Assembly (NCBI RefSeq): GCF_021474425.1
Contig: NZ_JAKEIP010000068.1
Coordinates: 1 to 35,668 of the forward strand
Direction of reading: 5' to 3'
DNA from: Streptomyces muensis
GTDB taxonomy: Bacteria; Actinomycetota; Actinomycetes; Streptomycetales; Streptomycetaceae
DNA: 35,668 nt
The translations under genes were made by a program, and so were the position numbers. Positions 1 through 7,392 of this stretch are shown piece by piece (the stretch's first letter is position 1; the number at the start of each line of letters is the position of its first letter). The notes under the pieces are model-generated. The model had not been told where the DNA came from. It worked only from the letters and a program-made list of their open reading frames with translations, and did not search any database.

Positions 1-61
1 GGACCAGGGAGGGGGAGGATGAGGGGGACCCACCAGCAGCGACAGCGCGGGAGGAAGCAGC

Positions 62-1387
62 GTGAGCGCGACGGACACGGCCAGGGGCGTCACCGGCGAG
101 GACGAGGTCGTGGACCTCTGCCGCGAGCTGATCCAGATCGACACCAGCAACTACGGCGACCACTCGGGGCCCGGTGAGCGCAAGGCGGCCGAGTACGTCG
201 CCGAGAAGCTCGCCGAGGTGGGCCTGGAGCCGAAGATCTTCGAGTCCCACCCGGGACGCGCCTCCACGGTGGCCCGGATCGAGGGGGAGGACCCGTCCCG
301 GCCCGCGCTGCTCATCCACGGCCACACCGACGTCGTACCGGCCAACGCGGACGACTGGACCCACCACCCCTTCTCCGGCGAGGTCGCGGACGGGTGCGTG
401 TGGGGGCGCGGGGCCGTCGACATGAAGGACATGGACGCGATGACCCTGGCGGTCGTACGCGACCGGCTGCGCAGCGGCCGCCGCCCGCCGCGGGACATCG
501 TGCTGGCCTTCCTCGCCGACGAGGAGGCCGGCGGCAAGTTCGGCGCCCGGTTCCTCGTCGACAAGCACCCCGAGCTCTTCGAGGGCGTCACCGAGGCGAT
601 CAGCGAGGTCGGCGGGTTCTCCTTCACCGTGAGCGAGGAGCGGCGGCTCTATCTGATCCAGACGGCCGAGAAGGGCATGCACTGGATGAAGCTGACCGTG
701 GCCGGTACGGCCGGACACGGGTCGATGATCCACCGGGACAACGCGATCACCGAACTGTCGGAGGCCGTCGCCCGCCTCGGCCGGCACAAGTTCCCGGTGC
801 GGGTCACCAAGACGACCCGGGCCTTCCTCGACGAGCTCGGCGACGCCCTCGGCACCGAGCTGGACCCGGAGAACATGGAGGGCACCCTCGCCAGGCTCGG
901 CGGCATCGCCAAGCTCATCGGCGCGACCCTCAGCAACACCGCCAACCCCACCCAGCTCGGCGCCGGCTACAAGGTCAACGTCATCCCGGGCGAGGCCACC
1001 GCGCACGTCGACGGCCGCTTCCTGCCCGGGTACGAGGAGGAGTTCCTCGCCGACCTCGACAAGATCCTCGGCCCGAACGTGCGGCGCGAGGACGTGCACG
1101 CCGACAAGGCCGTCGAGACCGGCTTCGACGGCGCGCTCGTCGCGGCGATGCAGTCCGCGCTGGTCGCCGAGGACCCGGCGGCCAAGGCGATCCCGTACAT
1201 GCTCTCCGGCGGAACCGACGCCAAGTCCTTCGACGACCTGGGCATCAGGGGCTTCGGATTCGCTCCGCTGAAGCTGCCGCCGGAGCTGGACTTCGCCGGC
1301 ATGTTCCACGGCGTGGACGAGCGGGTACCGGTGGATGGCCTGCAATTCGGGGTCCGGGTGCTCGACCGGTTCATCGATGCGTCCTGA
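62..1387 (+). CDS. M20-family zinc metallopeptidase (dipeptidase-like)
   Basis: Predicted cytoplasmic M20/M25/M40-type metallohydrolase of 441 aa that would cleave dipeptides or N-acyl amino acids; the substrate cannot be told from sequence. The family's metal and catalytic residues are visible: H88 and D90 in HGHTDVV, D120 in GAVDMKD, the catalytic/metal pair E154-E155 in ADEEAGG, and a late histidine H416 in FHGVDE. A central lid/dimerisation domain fits residues of about 215-330 (GTAGHGS). No signal peptide is seen. The GTG start at 62 is preceded by GGAGGAAG at a suitable distance. The gene stands alone, about 160 bp ahead of chpH, with no obvious functional link to the chaplins. Confidence 0.93.
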   Translation: MSATDTARGVTGEDEVVDLCRELIQIDTSNYGDHSGPGERKAAEYVAEKLAEVGLEPKIFESHPGRASTVARIEGEDPSRPALLIHGHTDVVPANADDWTHHPFSGEVADGCVWGRGAVDMKDMDAMTLAVVRDRLRSGRRPPRDIVLAFLADEEAGGKFGARFLVDKHPELFEGVTEAISEVGGFSFTVSEERRLYLIQTAEKGMHWMKLTVAGTAGHGSMIHRDNAITELSEAVARLGRHKFPVRVTKTTRAFLDELGDALGTELDPENMEGTLARLGGIAKLIGATLSNTANPTQLGAGYKVNVIPGEATAHVDGRFLPGYEEEFLADLDKILGPNVRREDVHADKAVETGFDGALVAAMQSALVAEDPAAKAIPYMLSGGTDAKSFDDLGIRGFGFAPLKLPPELDFAGMFHGVDERVPVDGLQFGVRVLDRFIDAS

Positions 1388-1480
1388 ATTGGCCCGCTGA
1401 AAGCACACTTCGGTATTCGACCAGACGTACTGGTCGTGACCGGGGCGAGTGAACGCGCTCATCAGGTCGTAGCCCTATTA

Positions 1481-1543
1481 GTTCCTCCTCGTTACAGGTG
1501 ATGCGATCAGCTACTTGTGATCGCATTGCCAACAAGGAGGAAT
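1481..1543 (+). promoter_or_regulatory. chpH 5' leader hairpin that buries the ribosome binding site
   Basis: The leader can fold into one long hairpin. Bases 1481-1493 pair with 1531-1543 (11 Watson-Crick pairs, one G-U wobble and a single C/A mismatch). After a three-base bulge at 1494-1496, 1497-1500 pair with 1527-1530, and 1501-1509 (ATGCGATCA) pair perfectly with 1518-1526 (TGATCGCAT). The loop is 1510-1517. The right arm contains the strong Shine-Dalgarno AAGGAGG at 1534-1540 and ends two bases before the ATG at 1545. Translation would need the stem to open. The pairing is read directly from the sequence; regulation is inferred. Confidence 0.7.
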
Positions 1544-1544
1544 A

Positions 1545-1778
1545 ATGATCAAGAAGGTCGTCGCTGCTGCGGCTGCCACCAGTGGGCTGGTTCTCGCGGG
1601 CGCGGGCCTGGCCGTTGCCGACTCCGGTGCCCAGGGTGCCGCGGTGCACTCCCCGGGTGTCCTGTCGGGCAACGTCGTCCAGGCGCCGATTCACGTCCCC
1701 GTGAACGTCTGCGGCAACACGGTCTCCGTGATCGGGCTGCTGAACCCCGCCTTCGGCAACACCTGCATCAACAAGTGA
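1545..1778 (+). CDS. chpH: Short chaplin ChpH (secreted amyloid-forming surface protein)
   Basis: Short chaplin of 77 aa, a secreted hydrophobic protein that assembles into amyloid fibrils at the air-water interface and on aerial hyphae. A Sec signal peptide covers about residues 1-25 and ends in a likely AVA cleavage site. The mature part is one chaplin domain with the family signatures SPGVLSGN, HVPVNVCGN and GLLNPAFGN and the two conserved cysteines. It looks very close to S. coelicolor ChpH as I remember it. The ATG has an ideal upstream AAGGAGG. A terminator follows at 1815-1849, so it is probably transcribed separately from chpC. In Streptomyces, chaplin genes are developmentally controlled through BldN, but I could not place a BldN promoter with confidence. 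Confidence 0.96.
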   Translation: MIKKVVAAAAATSGLVLAGAGLAVADSGAQGAAVHSPGVLSGNVVQAPIHVPVNVCGNTVSVIGLLNPAFGNTCINK

Positions 1779-1814
1779 CGTTGTGCCTCGCCCTGTGAAC
1801 AGGGCTGAGCCCGT

Positions 1815-1849
1815 CGGCCCCGGAGCGCGTGCCATGCGCTCCGGGGCCG
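1815..1849 (+). terminator. Terminator hairpin after chpH
   Basis: Perfect 14-bp inverted repeat (1815-1828 with 1836-1849) around a 7-base loop, 36 bases after the chpH stop. There is only a short T-rich tail (CCTTTC), as is common in Streptomyces terminators. It separates chpH from chpC. Confidence 0.75.
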
Positions 1850-1931
1850 ACCGGCCTTTCGGGACGTCGGTCGACTTTCCGGCGTCCTTTCTTCGGATCT
1901 TCGGAACAAGGTCGAAGGCAGGTATTCAGCA

Positions 1932-2744
1932 ATGCGACAGGTCACCCGCAAGGGCCTGATGACCGTGGCGGCCGCGACCGGCATCGTCGCGGCCGCGGGC
2001 GGCGCCGCCCACGCGACCGGCTCGGCCGCGCACGGCTCCACCTCGAACTCGCCCGGCGTGCTGTCGGGCAACACGGTGCAGGCGCCGGTGCATGTGCCGG
2101 TCAACGTCTGCGGCAACACCGTCGACGTCGTCGGGGTGCTCAACCCGGCGAGCGGCAACAGCTGCGCCAACACGGGCGGCGGCCACGGCTCCGGGGGCGG
2201 CGCGGGGGCGTCGGCCGACGGGCACGCCACGGACTCGCCCGGCGTCGGCTCCGGCAACCACGTCGAGGCGCCGGTCCATGTGCCGGTCAACGTGTGCGGC
2301 AACAGCGTCGACATCATCGGCATCGGCAACGCCACCGAGGGCAACGACTGCGCCAACAACGGCGGCGGAGGCGGAGGCCACCAGAACCCGCCCGGCTCCC
2401 CGGAACAGCCGGGCCACCCCGGCAACCCGGGAAACCCCGGTAACCCCGGCAACCCCGAGCAGCCGGGCAACCCAGGCAACCCGGAGCACCCCGGCAACCC
2501 GCAGCACCCCGACGAGCCGAGCCACCCCGGTTCCCCGAGCACGCCGCCCAGCACGGGCGGCGTGACGCCGGGCGGCTCCTCGCACGGCAACCAGCCGGGC
2601 GCGCACTTCGTCACCCAGCCCCGGGGTGAGGCGCAGCTCGCACAGACCGGCAGCGACCTGCCGATGGGCCTCGCCCTGCCGGTCGGCGCGGGCGCGCTGC
2701 TGGCCGGCACGGTGCTGTACCGCAAGGCCCGGCCTTCGGCGTAG
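1932..2744 (+). CDS. chpC: Long chaplin ChpC, cell-wall anchored by sortase
   Basis: Long chaplin of 270 aa. In order: a Sec signal peptide (about residues 1-30), two chaplin domains (about 35-80 and 95-140, each with HVPVNVCGN and a second Cys), a spacer of NPG/HPG-type repeats rich in Pro, Gly and Asn (about 150-210), the sortase signal LAQTG at 236-240, a hydrophobic membrane segment and the short basic tail RKARPSA. LAXTG is the motif used by class E sortases of Streptomyces, so the protein should be linked covalently to peptidoglycan and present the chaplin domains as fibril nuclei. The first chaplin domain resembles ChpH next door. The second has more polar changes (GIGNATEGN). The ATG at 1932 is preceded by a modest AGG-containing site. 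Confidence 0.95.
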   Translation: MRQVTRKGLMTVAAATGIVAAAGGAAHATGSAAHGSTSNSPGVLSGNTVQAPVHVPVNVCGNTVDVVGVLNPASGNSCANTGGGHGSGGGAGASADGHATDSPGVGSGNHVEAPVHVPVNVCGNSVDIIGIGNATEGNDCANNGGGGGGHQNPPGSPEQPGHPGNPGNPGNPGNPEQPGNPGNPEHPGNPQHPDEPSHPGSPSTPPSTGGVTPGGSSHGNQPGAHFVTQPRGEAQLAQTGSDLPMGLALPVGAGALLAGTVLYRKARPSA

Positions 2745-2766
2745 CACTCCGCCGCCGGACGGGAAA

Positions 2767-2800
2767 CGGAGCGGGCCCCGCGTCGGCGGGGCCCGCTCCG
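2767..2800 (+). terminator. Terminator hairpin after chpC
   Basis: Perfect 15-bp GC-rich inverted repeat (2767-2781 with 2786-2800), tetraloop GTCG, followed by the T-rich tail GTGTGTTTCT. It lies 22 bases after the chpC stop and also sits between convergent genes. Confidence 0.88.
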
Positions 2801-2847
2801 GTGTGTTTCTCTGCTGTTGTCCCTGTCTCGCAGTCTGTCGCCTCAGC

Positions 2848-3036
2848 TCACCATGTGGCCCGCACCTGGCGGATGATCCGGCGCCGCAGCCGCACCTTGC
2901 GGCTGCCGTCGCGCAGCAGGCTCAGGCGGTCCAACTCCCAGTGTCCGTACTCGGCATGGTCCGTCAGCAGGCGTGTGGCGTCCTTGCGGGAGACCCCGCG
3001 CGGTACGTACACGTCGACAAATTCGTATTCCGGCAT
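2848..3036 (-). CDS. Small DUF5703-family protein
   Basis: Small basic protein of 62 aa, with the text MPEYEFVDVYVPRGVS at the start and a C-terminal run of arginines (about residues 43-60). It matches my recollection of DUF5703, a short actinobacterial family of unknown role. No membrane segment or signal peptide is visible. It is transcribed divergently from the acidic protein gene at 3084, with only 47 bp between the two start codons, so the two promoters must overlap or abut. No clear Shine-Dalgarno is present; a CACAAT hexamer 8-13 bases before the ATG could be a -10 of a leaderless transcript. Function unknown. Confidence 0.8.
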   Translation of the reverse strand: MPEYEFVDVYVPRGVSRKDATRLLTDHAEYGHWELDRLSLLRDGSRKVRLRRRIIRQVRATW

Positions 3037-3070
3037 CGCATCTATTGTGCGGGCTGGGGCCCGGTACGGA

Positions 3071-3076
3071 TAGCGT
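3071..3076 (+). promoter_or_regulatory. Candidate -10 box for a leaderless transcript
   Basis: TAGCGT fits the actinobacterial -10 pattern TANNNT and lies 7 bases before the ATG at 3084, which has no Shine-Dalgarno. Transcription starting at or next to the A of ATG is therefore likely. Confidence 0.5.
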
Positions 3077-3083
3077 CTGCACT

Positions 3084-3800
3084 ATGTCTGATGCTGTGCA
3101 GCCCACCGCTGCCGAGGTACGCGCCGCCGCCGAGGCGGTCAAGACCGCGCTCGACCGCCACCTGGCCGCGGTCGAACGCCGGTCGGGTGAGGACGACCCG
3201 GCCGTCTACGAGGCGTTCAACCAGCTGGCCGCGGCCGCCGAGACCTACGACGAGCTGCTCTACGACCGCTACGACGAGGTCACGCCCTTCGAGATCCCCG
3301 GTGCGGAGGACGCGCTGCCGCCGTACACGGGCCCCGAGGAACCGAACGCGCTGAGCGTGCTGATCCGCCGCGACTACGCCGTGGTGGAGCCGCAGCGGCT
3401 GCTGGCGCAGGCCCAGCGGGTCGAGGCGGCGGACTACGACGAGGGCGCCGACGCGGACGCCTCCGGCACGGTGCACGGGGCGCTGGGCACGCTGTTCGGC
3501 GAGTTCGAGCCGGACGAGATCGCCTCCCGGCACAAGGAGTTCGGCCTGGAGGAGGGGGACTCCACACTCTGGGTGGTCGCCTCGGACGACCAGGCCGACC
3601 CCGGCGAATGGCTGGAGGCGCCCTTCGAGGGGGTCGATCCGCAGCGGGTGGTCTGCCGCTTCGACGTCAGCACGGTGTTCGACGACGACCTCGACGACGA
3701 CGGCGATGGCGACGACGCGGAATCCGATGACGACCTCGAGGACGAGCTCGACACGGATCTGGACGAGGACGATCTCGAACCGTTGGACGCGGACCGCTGA
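3084..3800 (+). CDS. Conserved acidic protein of unknown function
   Basis: Protein of 238 aa that I do not assign to a characterised family. Residues 1-60 look helical (Ala/Glu-rich, with VKTALDRHLAAVERRSG). The middle part is mixed, with SVLIRRDYAVVEPQRLL and STLWVVASDD. The last 45 or so residues are almost entirely Asp and Glu (for example FDDDLDDDGDGDD), giving a strongly acidic tail. No signal peptide or membrane segment. The ATG at 3084 was chosen because an in-frame upstream extension would run through the divergent promoter, and because a TAGCGT -10 box sits just ahead of it. Such tails can bind basic proteins or cations, but that is only a suggestion. Confidence 0.8.
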   Translation: MSDAVQPTAAEVRAAAEAVKTALDRHLAAVERRSGEDDPAVYEAFNQLAAAAETYDELLYDRYDEVTPFEIPGAEDALPPYTGPEEPNALSVLIRRDYAVVEPQRLLAQAQRVEAADYDEGADADASGTVHGALGTLFGEFEPDEIASRHKEFGLEEGDSTLWVVASDDQADPGEWLEAPFEGVDPQRVVCRFDVSTVFDDDLDDDGDGDDAESDDDLEDELDTDLDEDDLEPLDADR

Positions 3801-3831
3801 CGGATCGCTGACGCGGGTCACGGTTGCTTCG

Positions 3832-3870
3832 ACGGCGGCGGTCACGGGTTGATCCCGTGAGCGCCGCCGT
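3832..3870 (+). terminator. Terminator hairpin after the acidic protein gene
   Basis: 17-bp inverted repeat with one mismatch (3832-3848 with 3854-3870) and a 5-base loop, 32 bases after the stop codon. There is no real T-run. Confidence 0.7.
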
Positions 3871-3912
3871 TGGCATGTGCGGGGTGTGATGGAACGCGGT
3901 CGCGCCGTGGTG

Positions 3913-4001
3913 CCTCAGGGGTCGCGCGGGTTGCGGCCGTGGAGGGCTGGTCGCGCCCACGCGGCGGAGCCGCATATCGATACAGCCCCGCGCCCCTGAG
4001 G
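3913..4001. repeat. Streptomyces-type intergenic repeat bounded by inverted ends
   Basis: About 90 bp between a gene and a convergent neighbour. The outer ends are CCTCAGGGG (3913-3921) and CCCCTGAGG (3993-4001), a perfect 9-bp inverted repeat. Inside is a smaller hairpin (GCGGC-GGA-GCCGC) and an ATCGATAC stretch. I recognise this wording (GTCGCGCCCACGCGGCGG, CATATCGATACAGCCCCGCG) as an element found many times between genes in Streptomyces chromosomes; copy number here cannot be checked from one window. The flanking 3801-4037 interval holds no gene. Confidence 0.6.
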
Positions 4002-4037
4002 GTTGGCTGTCGCGCTGTCTTTCCTCAAGCCGGGGCG

Positions 4038-6227
4038 TCAGGCGGTCGGCGGGAGCAGTGGTCTGAGCAGGGCGGCGAGGCGGGTCGTGCGTGGCTTCGC
4101 CGGGGCCTCGGCGACCGCTCGGGGCAGGGCCTGTTCCACGCCGTGGACCACGGACAGATGGCGGTCGGCCCGGCCGAACGCCGTGTAGATCCAGGGTCGG
4201 TTCAGCGTCTGGGCGGCATCGCCCGGCAGTACGACGACCACGGCCGGCCAGCGGGCGCCCGCCGCCTGGTGCGCGGTCAGGGCCCAGCCGTGCCGCATGG
4301 ACTGCTCCACCCGTTCCTTCGGTACGACGACGGCCTCGCCCGCGCAGGACAGGTGCAGTCCCTCGGCGTCGGCCTTCACCACCCGGCCCGGCACCGTGCG
4401 GCCGGGGGCGGGTGAGTACGCGACGCGGTCACCGGGGTCGAAGCCGCCGAAGCGGCCGGGGCCGGGGTTGAGCCGCTCCTTGAGCGCGGCGTTGAGGGCG
4501 CGTGTGCCGACCGCGCCGCCGTGGCCCGGGGTGATCACCTGGGTCTCCTCCGCCGGGACGCCGATCGCCCGCGGCACCGAGTCCGCGACCAGCTGTACGG
4601 TGCGGTGCACGGCCTCGCCCGCGTCCCGCACCGGCACGATCACGAGCTCCTTGCCGGGCGCCTCGACCTGGTTCAGCTCGCCGACGCCGATACCGGACAC
4701 CAGCTCGCCCAGCGGGCCGGGATCCGGCAGCCGCGAGGCGATCTGCGGACAGACCCGCGCCGCCAGCAGATCGGCGAAGACCCGGCCCGGCCCCGCCGAC
4801 CACAGCACCGCGGGATCCCCGGCCAGCACCAGCCGGGCCCCGTCCGGCAACGACTCCGTGAGCAGGGCCGCCGTCTCCACGTCCAGCTGCGGTGCGTCGA
4901 GCAGGACGAGCAGATCGAGGTCGAACGCGCCGTCCGCGTCCCGGCCGGGTCCTTCGGTGCCGGAGAGCAGACCGGCCACGGTGGCGACGCCGGGCCCGTC
5001 CAGCAGCGTCGAGAAACGGTCCCGTCCGACCGGGCTGTGCGTGGCCGCCCAGGCGCGCAGCCCGAGGGCGTGCGCCGTGTGCAGCAGCGCCGCCGGTTCG
5101 GCCTGGGAGGCCTGCCCGCCAGTGTGCAGGACCAGGCCGTGGGTCGCGGCGGCGCGGATCAGGTCGGCCGCGGAGCCCGCGGCGGCCGCCGCCCGCTCCC
5201 AGTCCTCGGCCGAACCGTCCTGCTTGGGCGCCGAGTTGATCAGCCGGGCCAGCCCGTCGGCGAGGCTCTCCTCCGCGAGGGCGTACCGCTCCAGGCCGAC
5301 GAGGACACGGACCGGCCGCTCCTCGTCCTCCGCCGCCTCCTCGTCCCCCCGGGAAGCCGGGGCGCCGGGCTCGTCCAGGGCGTCCTGGAAGGCCAGAGCC
5401 TCGCCCTCGGCCAGGGTGTTCTGCACGGCCGTGCCGGCGTCGGGCACACCCCGCTGGGCCAGCGCGGCGGTGAGCGCCGGCATCTCCAGAGCCGTGTGCC
5501 CGGCCAGGGCCGCCTGCTCCAGGAGCCAGACGGTGACCGCCCGGCCCCGCCGCTCGTCGTCGGGTCCGCACTCCGCGCCGAGCAGCGCCCGGGCGAATCC
5601 GTCGGCCTGCTCGGTCCGCACCCCGGCGACCCGCAGCAACTGCCAGGGATCCGCGCGCAGTTGATCGGCGGCGCCCTCGCCGAGGGCCGCGGCGGCCTGC
5701 GGGGCGAGCGCCTCCGGGGCGCCGCCGTCGGCCAGCACGCGCCGCACGGACTCGACGGTCTCCGGCGCGGGACCCAGGGGCGCTTCGGCCGTCACGGGCT
5801 GTGGGGGACGTACCGGCTCGGGCGCGGGGCGGCGCGGTGGCGCCGGCTCGCTGAACACGGCGGCGACGGGCTTGGCGCCGCTCTCCACGGCCCGGACGGC
5901 GGCGAGCAGATCGGCGGCCTTCCCGCTGAGCTTGGTCCCGCTCTCGACGGGCCCCTGCTTCTCGGCCTTGCGCCGCTCGATCCGCTCCCGCTCCACCCGC
6001 TGAGCGGCGAGCTCGGCCTCGGCCTCGGACAACTGCGCCGCCGACGACTCCGACGCCGAGTCGCCGTCTCCGGCCGTGGTCTCCGCCGCCGCACCCTCGG
6101 CAGCGTCAGCGCCCTCCTGCCCGTCGGCACCCGCGGCTTCGGCTCCGGCGTCCTCCGTCGCGGCCCCCTGCGTCCCCGGCTCGGTGTTCTCCGTGGTCTC
6201 GGGGGTCTCGGGCGGCTCCGTGCTCAC
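4038..6227 (-). CDS. RecD2-like helix-hairpin-helix protein with eroded helicase motifs
   Basis: Protein of 729 aa built like RecD2/SF1B helicases. Residues 1-170 are low-complexity, rich in Ala, Glu and Pro. Next comes an HhH-type region (about 175-270, DPWQLLRVAGV and AGHTALE), then two RecA-like domains. The enzyme motifs are degraded: the Walker A position (RecD2 TGGPGTGKT) reads TGGQASQAE from T369, without the Lys-Thr; Walker B has D444-A445 instead of Asp-Glu; motif III reads GDPAVL (470-475) instead of GDPDQL; motif V reads TAHQAAG. Motif VI keeps an Arg (TAFGRAD, about 682-688). ATP hydrolysis is therefore doubtful. The GTG start overlaps the stop of the upstream aldo/keto reductase gene by 4 bases (GTGA), so the two are translationally coupled. 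DNA binding is possible; function unknown. Confidence 0.8.
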   Translation of the reverse strand: MSTEPPETPETTENTEPGTQGAATEDAGAEAAGADGQEGADAAEGAAAETTAGDGDSASESSAAQLSEAEAELAAQRVERERIERRKAEKQGPVESGTKLSGKAADLLAAVRAVESGAKPVAAVFSEPAPPRRPAPEPVRPPQPVTAEAPLGPAPETVESVRRVLADGGAPEALAPQAAAALGEGAADQLRADPWQLLRVAGVRTEQADGFARALLGAECGPDDERRGRAVTVWLLEQAALAGHTALEMPALTAALAQRGVPDAGTAVQNTLAEGEALAFQDALDEPGAPASRGDEEAAEDEERPVRVLVGLERYALAEESLADGLARLINSAPKQDGSAEDWERAAAAAGSAADLIRAAATHGLVLHTGGQASQAEPAALLHTAHALGLRAWAATHSPVGRDRFSTLLDGPGVATVAGLLSGTEGPGRDADGAFDLDLLVLLDAPQLDVETAALLTESLPDGARLVLAGDPAVLWSAGPGRVFADLLAARVCPQIASRLPDPGPLGELVSGIGVGELNQVEAPGKELVIVPVRDAGEAVHRTVQLVADSVPRAIGVPAEETQVITPGHGGAVGTRALNAALKERLNPGPGRFGGFDPGDRVAYSPAPGRTVPGRVVKADAEGLHLSCAGEAVVVPKERVEQSMRHGWALTAHQAAGARWPAVVVVLPGDAAQTLNRPWIYTAFGRADRHLSVVHGVEQALPRAVAEAPAKPRTTRLAALLRPLLPPTA

Positions 6228-7207
6228 AGCGTGCTCCAGTCGTGATCGGGATAGCGGTGCACGGGCGCCGACACGTCGTCGAGCGCCCGGCAGATCTCGT
6301 CAGGAAGACTAAGGGCCTCCACTGACAACGCCGCCGTGAGCTGCTGTGCGTTGCGCGGACCGATGACGGGCGCGGTCACCCCGGGCCGGTCGCGGACCCA
6401 GGCGAGGGCGACCTGGAGCGGGGTGACGGCCAGTCCGTCGGCGGCGGTCTGCACGGCGTCCACGATGCGGCTCGCCGTGTCGTCGAGGTACGGCGCGACG
6501 AAGGGCGCCAGATGCTCCGAGGCGCCGCGTGAGTCCGGGGGAGTGGCGTTGCGGTACTTCGCCGTCAGGACGCCCCGGCCGAGGGGGGAGGACGGGAGCA
6601 GGCCGATGCCCAGGTCCAGCGCGGCCGGCAGCACCTCGCGCTCCACACCGCGCTGGAGCAGGGAGTACTCCAGCTGTGTGCTCGCCAGCCGGGTCCGGGT
6701 GCCGGGCGCCGCCAGCTGCCACGTCGCCGCCTTGGCGAGCTGCCAGCCGCAGAAGTTGGAGACACCGGCATAGCGGGCCCGGCCGCTGCTGACCGCCAGG
6801 TCGAGGGCGTGGAGGGTCTCCTCCAGCGGGGTGTACGGGTCGTAGGCGTGGATGTGCCAGACGTCGACGTGGTCGGTGCCGAGCCGGGCCAGCGAGGCGT
6901 CCAGCGCGGAGAGCAGATGGCCGCGCGAGCCGTCGAAGCGGCGGTCCGGGTCGGGCACGCTGCCGGCCTTCGTCGAGATCACCAGGTCCCGGCGCGGGAC
7001 CAGCCCGTCTATGAGCCTGCCGAGCAGGTATTCGGCCTCCCCGTCGCCGTACACGTCGGCCGTGTCGACGAGGGTGCCGCCCGCCTCCCAGAACGTTTTC
7101 AACAGGTCCGCGGCATCATGCTCGTCGGTGTCCCTGCCCCAGGTGAGGGTGCCGAGTCCGATCCGGGACACGCGCAGGCCGGTGCGGCCGAGATGCCTCT
7201 GCTCCAT
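6224..7207 (-). CDS. Aldo/keto reductase
   Basis: NADPH-dependent oxidoreductase of 327 aa with a single TIM barrel, of the bacterial AKR family that begins with an EQRHLGRTGLRVSRIGLG-type N-terminus. The catalytic tetrad is complete: D48 and Y53 in DTADVYGDGE, K80 in STKAGS and H120 in HIHAYDP. A late cofactor-binding part is seen at about residues 280-290 (APVIGPRN). The substrate is not predictable. It is the first gene of a two-gene minus-strand unit with the RecD2-like gene, overlapping it by 4 bases. It diverges from the LLM oxidoreductase gene across a 185-bp gap (7208-7392). Confidence 0.92.
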   Translation of the reverse strand: MEQRHLGRTGLRVSRIGLGTLTWGRDTDEHDAADLLKTFWEAGGTLVDTADVYGDGEAEYLLGRLIDGLVPRRDLVISTKAGSVPDPDRRFDGSRGHLLSALDASLARLGTDHVDVWHIHAYDPYTPLEETLHALDLAVSSGRARYAGVSNFCGWQLAKAATWQLAAPGTRTRLASTQLEYSLLQRGVEREVLPAALDLGIGLLPSSPLGRGVLTAKYRNATPPDSRGASEHLAPFVAPYLDDTASRIVDAVQTAADGLAVTPLQVALAWVRDRPGVTAPVIGPRNAQQLTAALSVEALSLPDEICRALDDVSAPVHRYPDHDWSTL

Positions 7208-7367
7208 GAACGCCGAGATTACTGGCCAGAACCTGCCATGTGGGGGCCTGTGGATAACCAGTTTTCCGGACCGTCACCGGTGACGCACAGGGGCAGTCGG
7301 GCGACGCCCGCTACATCGGCCTCCCGGCGAGTGGCGCCCCGCGCTAAGGTCTGGCCCACAAGGGACG

Positions 7368-7381
7368 TTACTGATCGGTAA
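7368..7381 (+). promoter_or_regulatory. Candidate TetR-type operator before the LLM oxidoreductase gene
   Basis: TTACTGATCGGTAA is a 14-bp near-palindrome with one mismatched pair. It resembles operators of several TetR-family repressors. It lies 11 bases before the ATG at 7393 and directly abuts the ribosome binding site, so a bound repressor would block transcription. A possible -10 box TAAGGT lies at 7345-7350. No TetR gene is in the window. Confidence 0.45.
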
Positions 7382-7392
7382 GGGGATCGGCC

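Noticed and set aside
1388..1544. Search for a BldN-type promoter upstream of chpH
   Set aside because: No convincing pair of -35 and -10 elements could be placed by eye; the only strong signal is the leader hairpin.
2400..2530. Short repeated units that might suggest a CRISPR-like or minisatellite array
   Set aside because: They encode the NPG/HPG-type spacer of ChpC in frame and are explained by the protein repeat.
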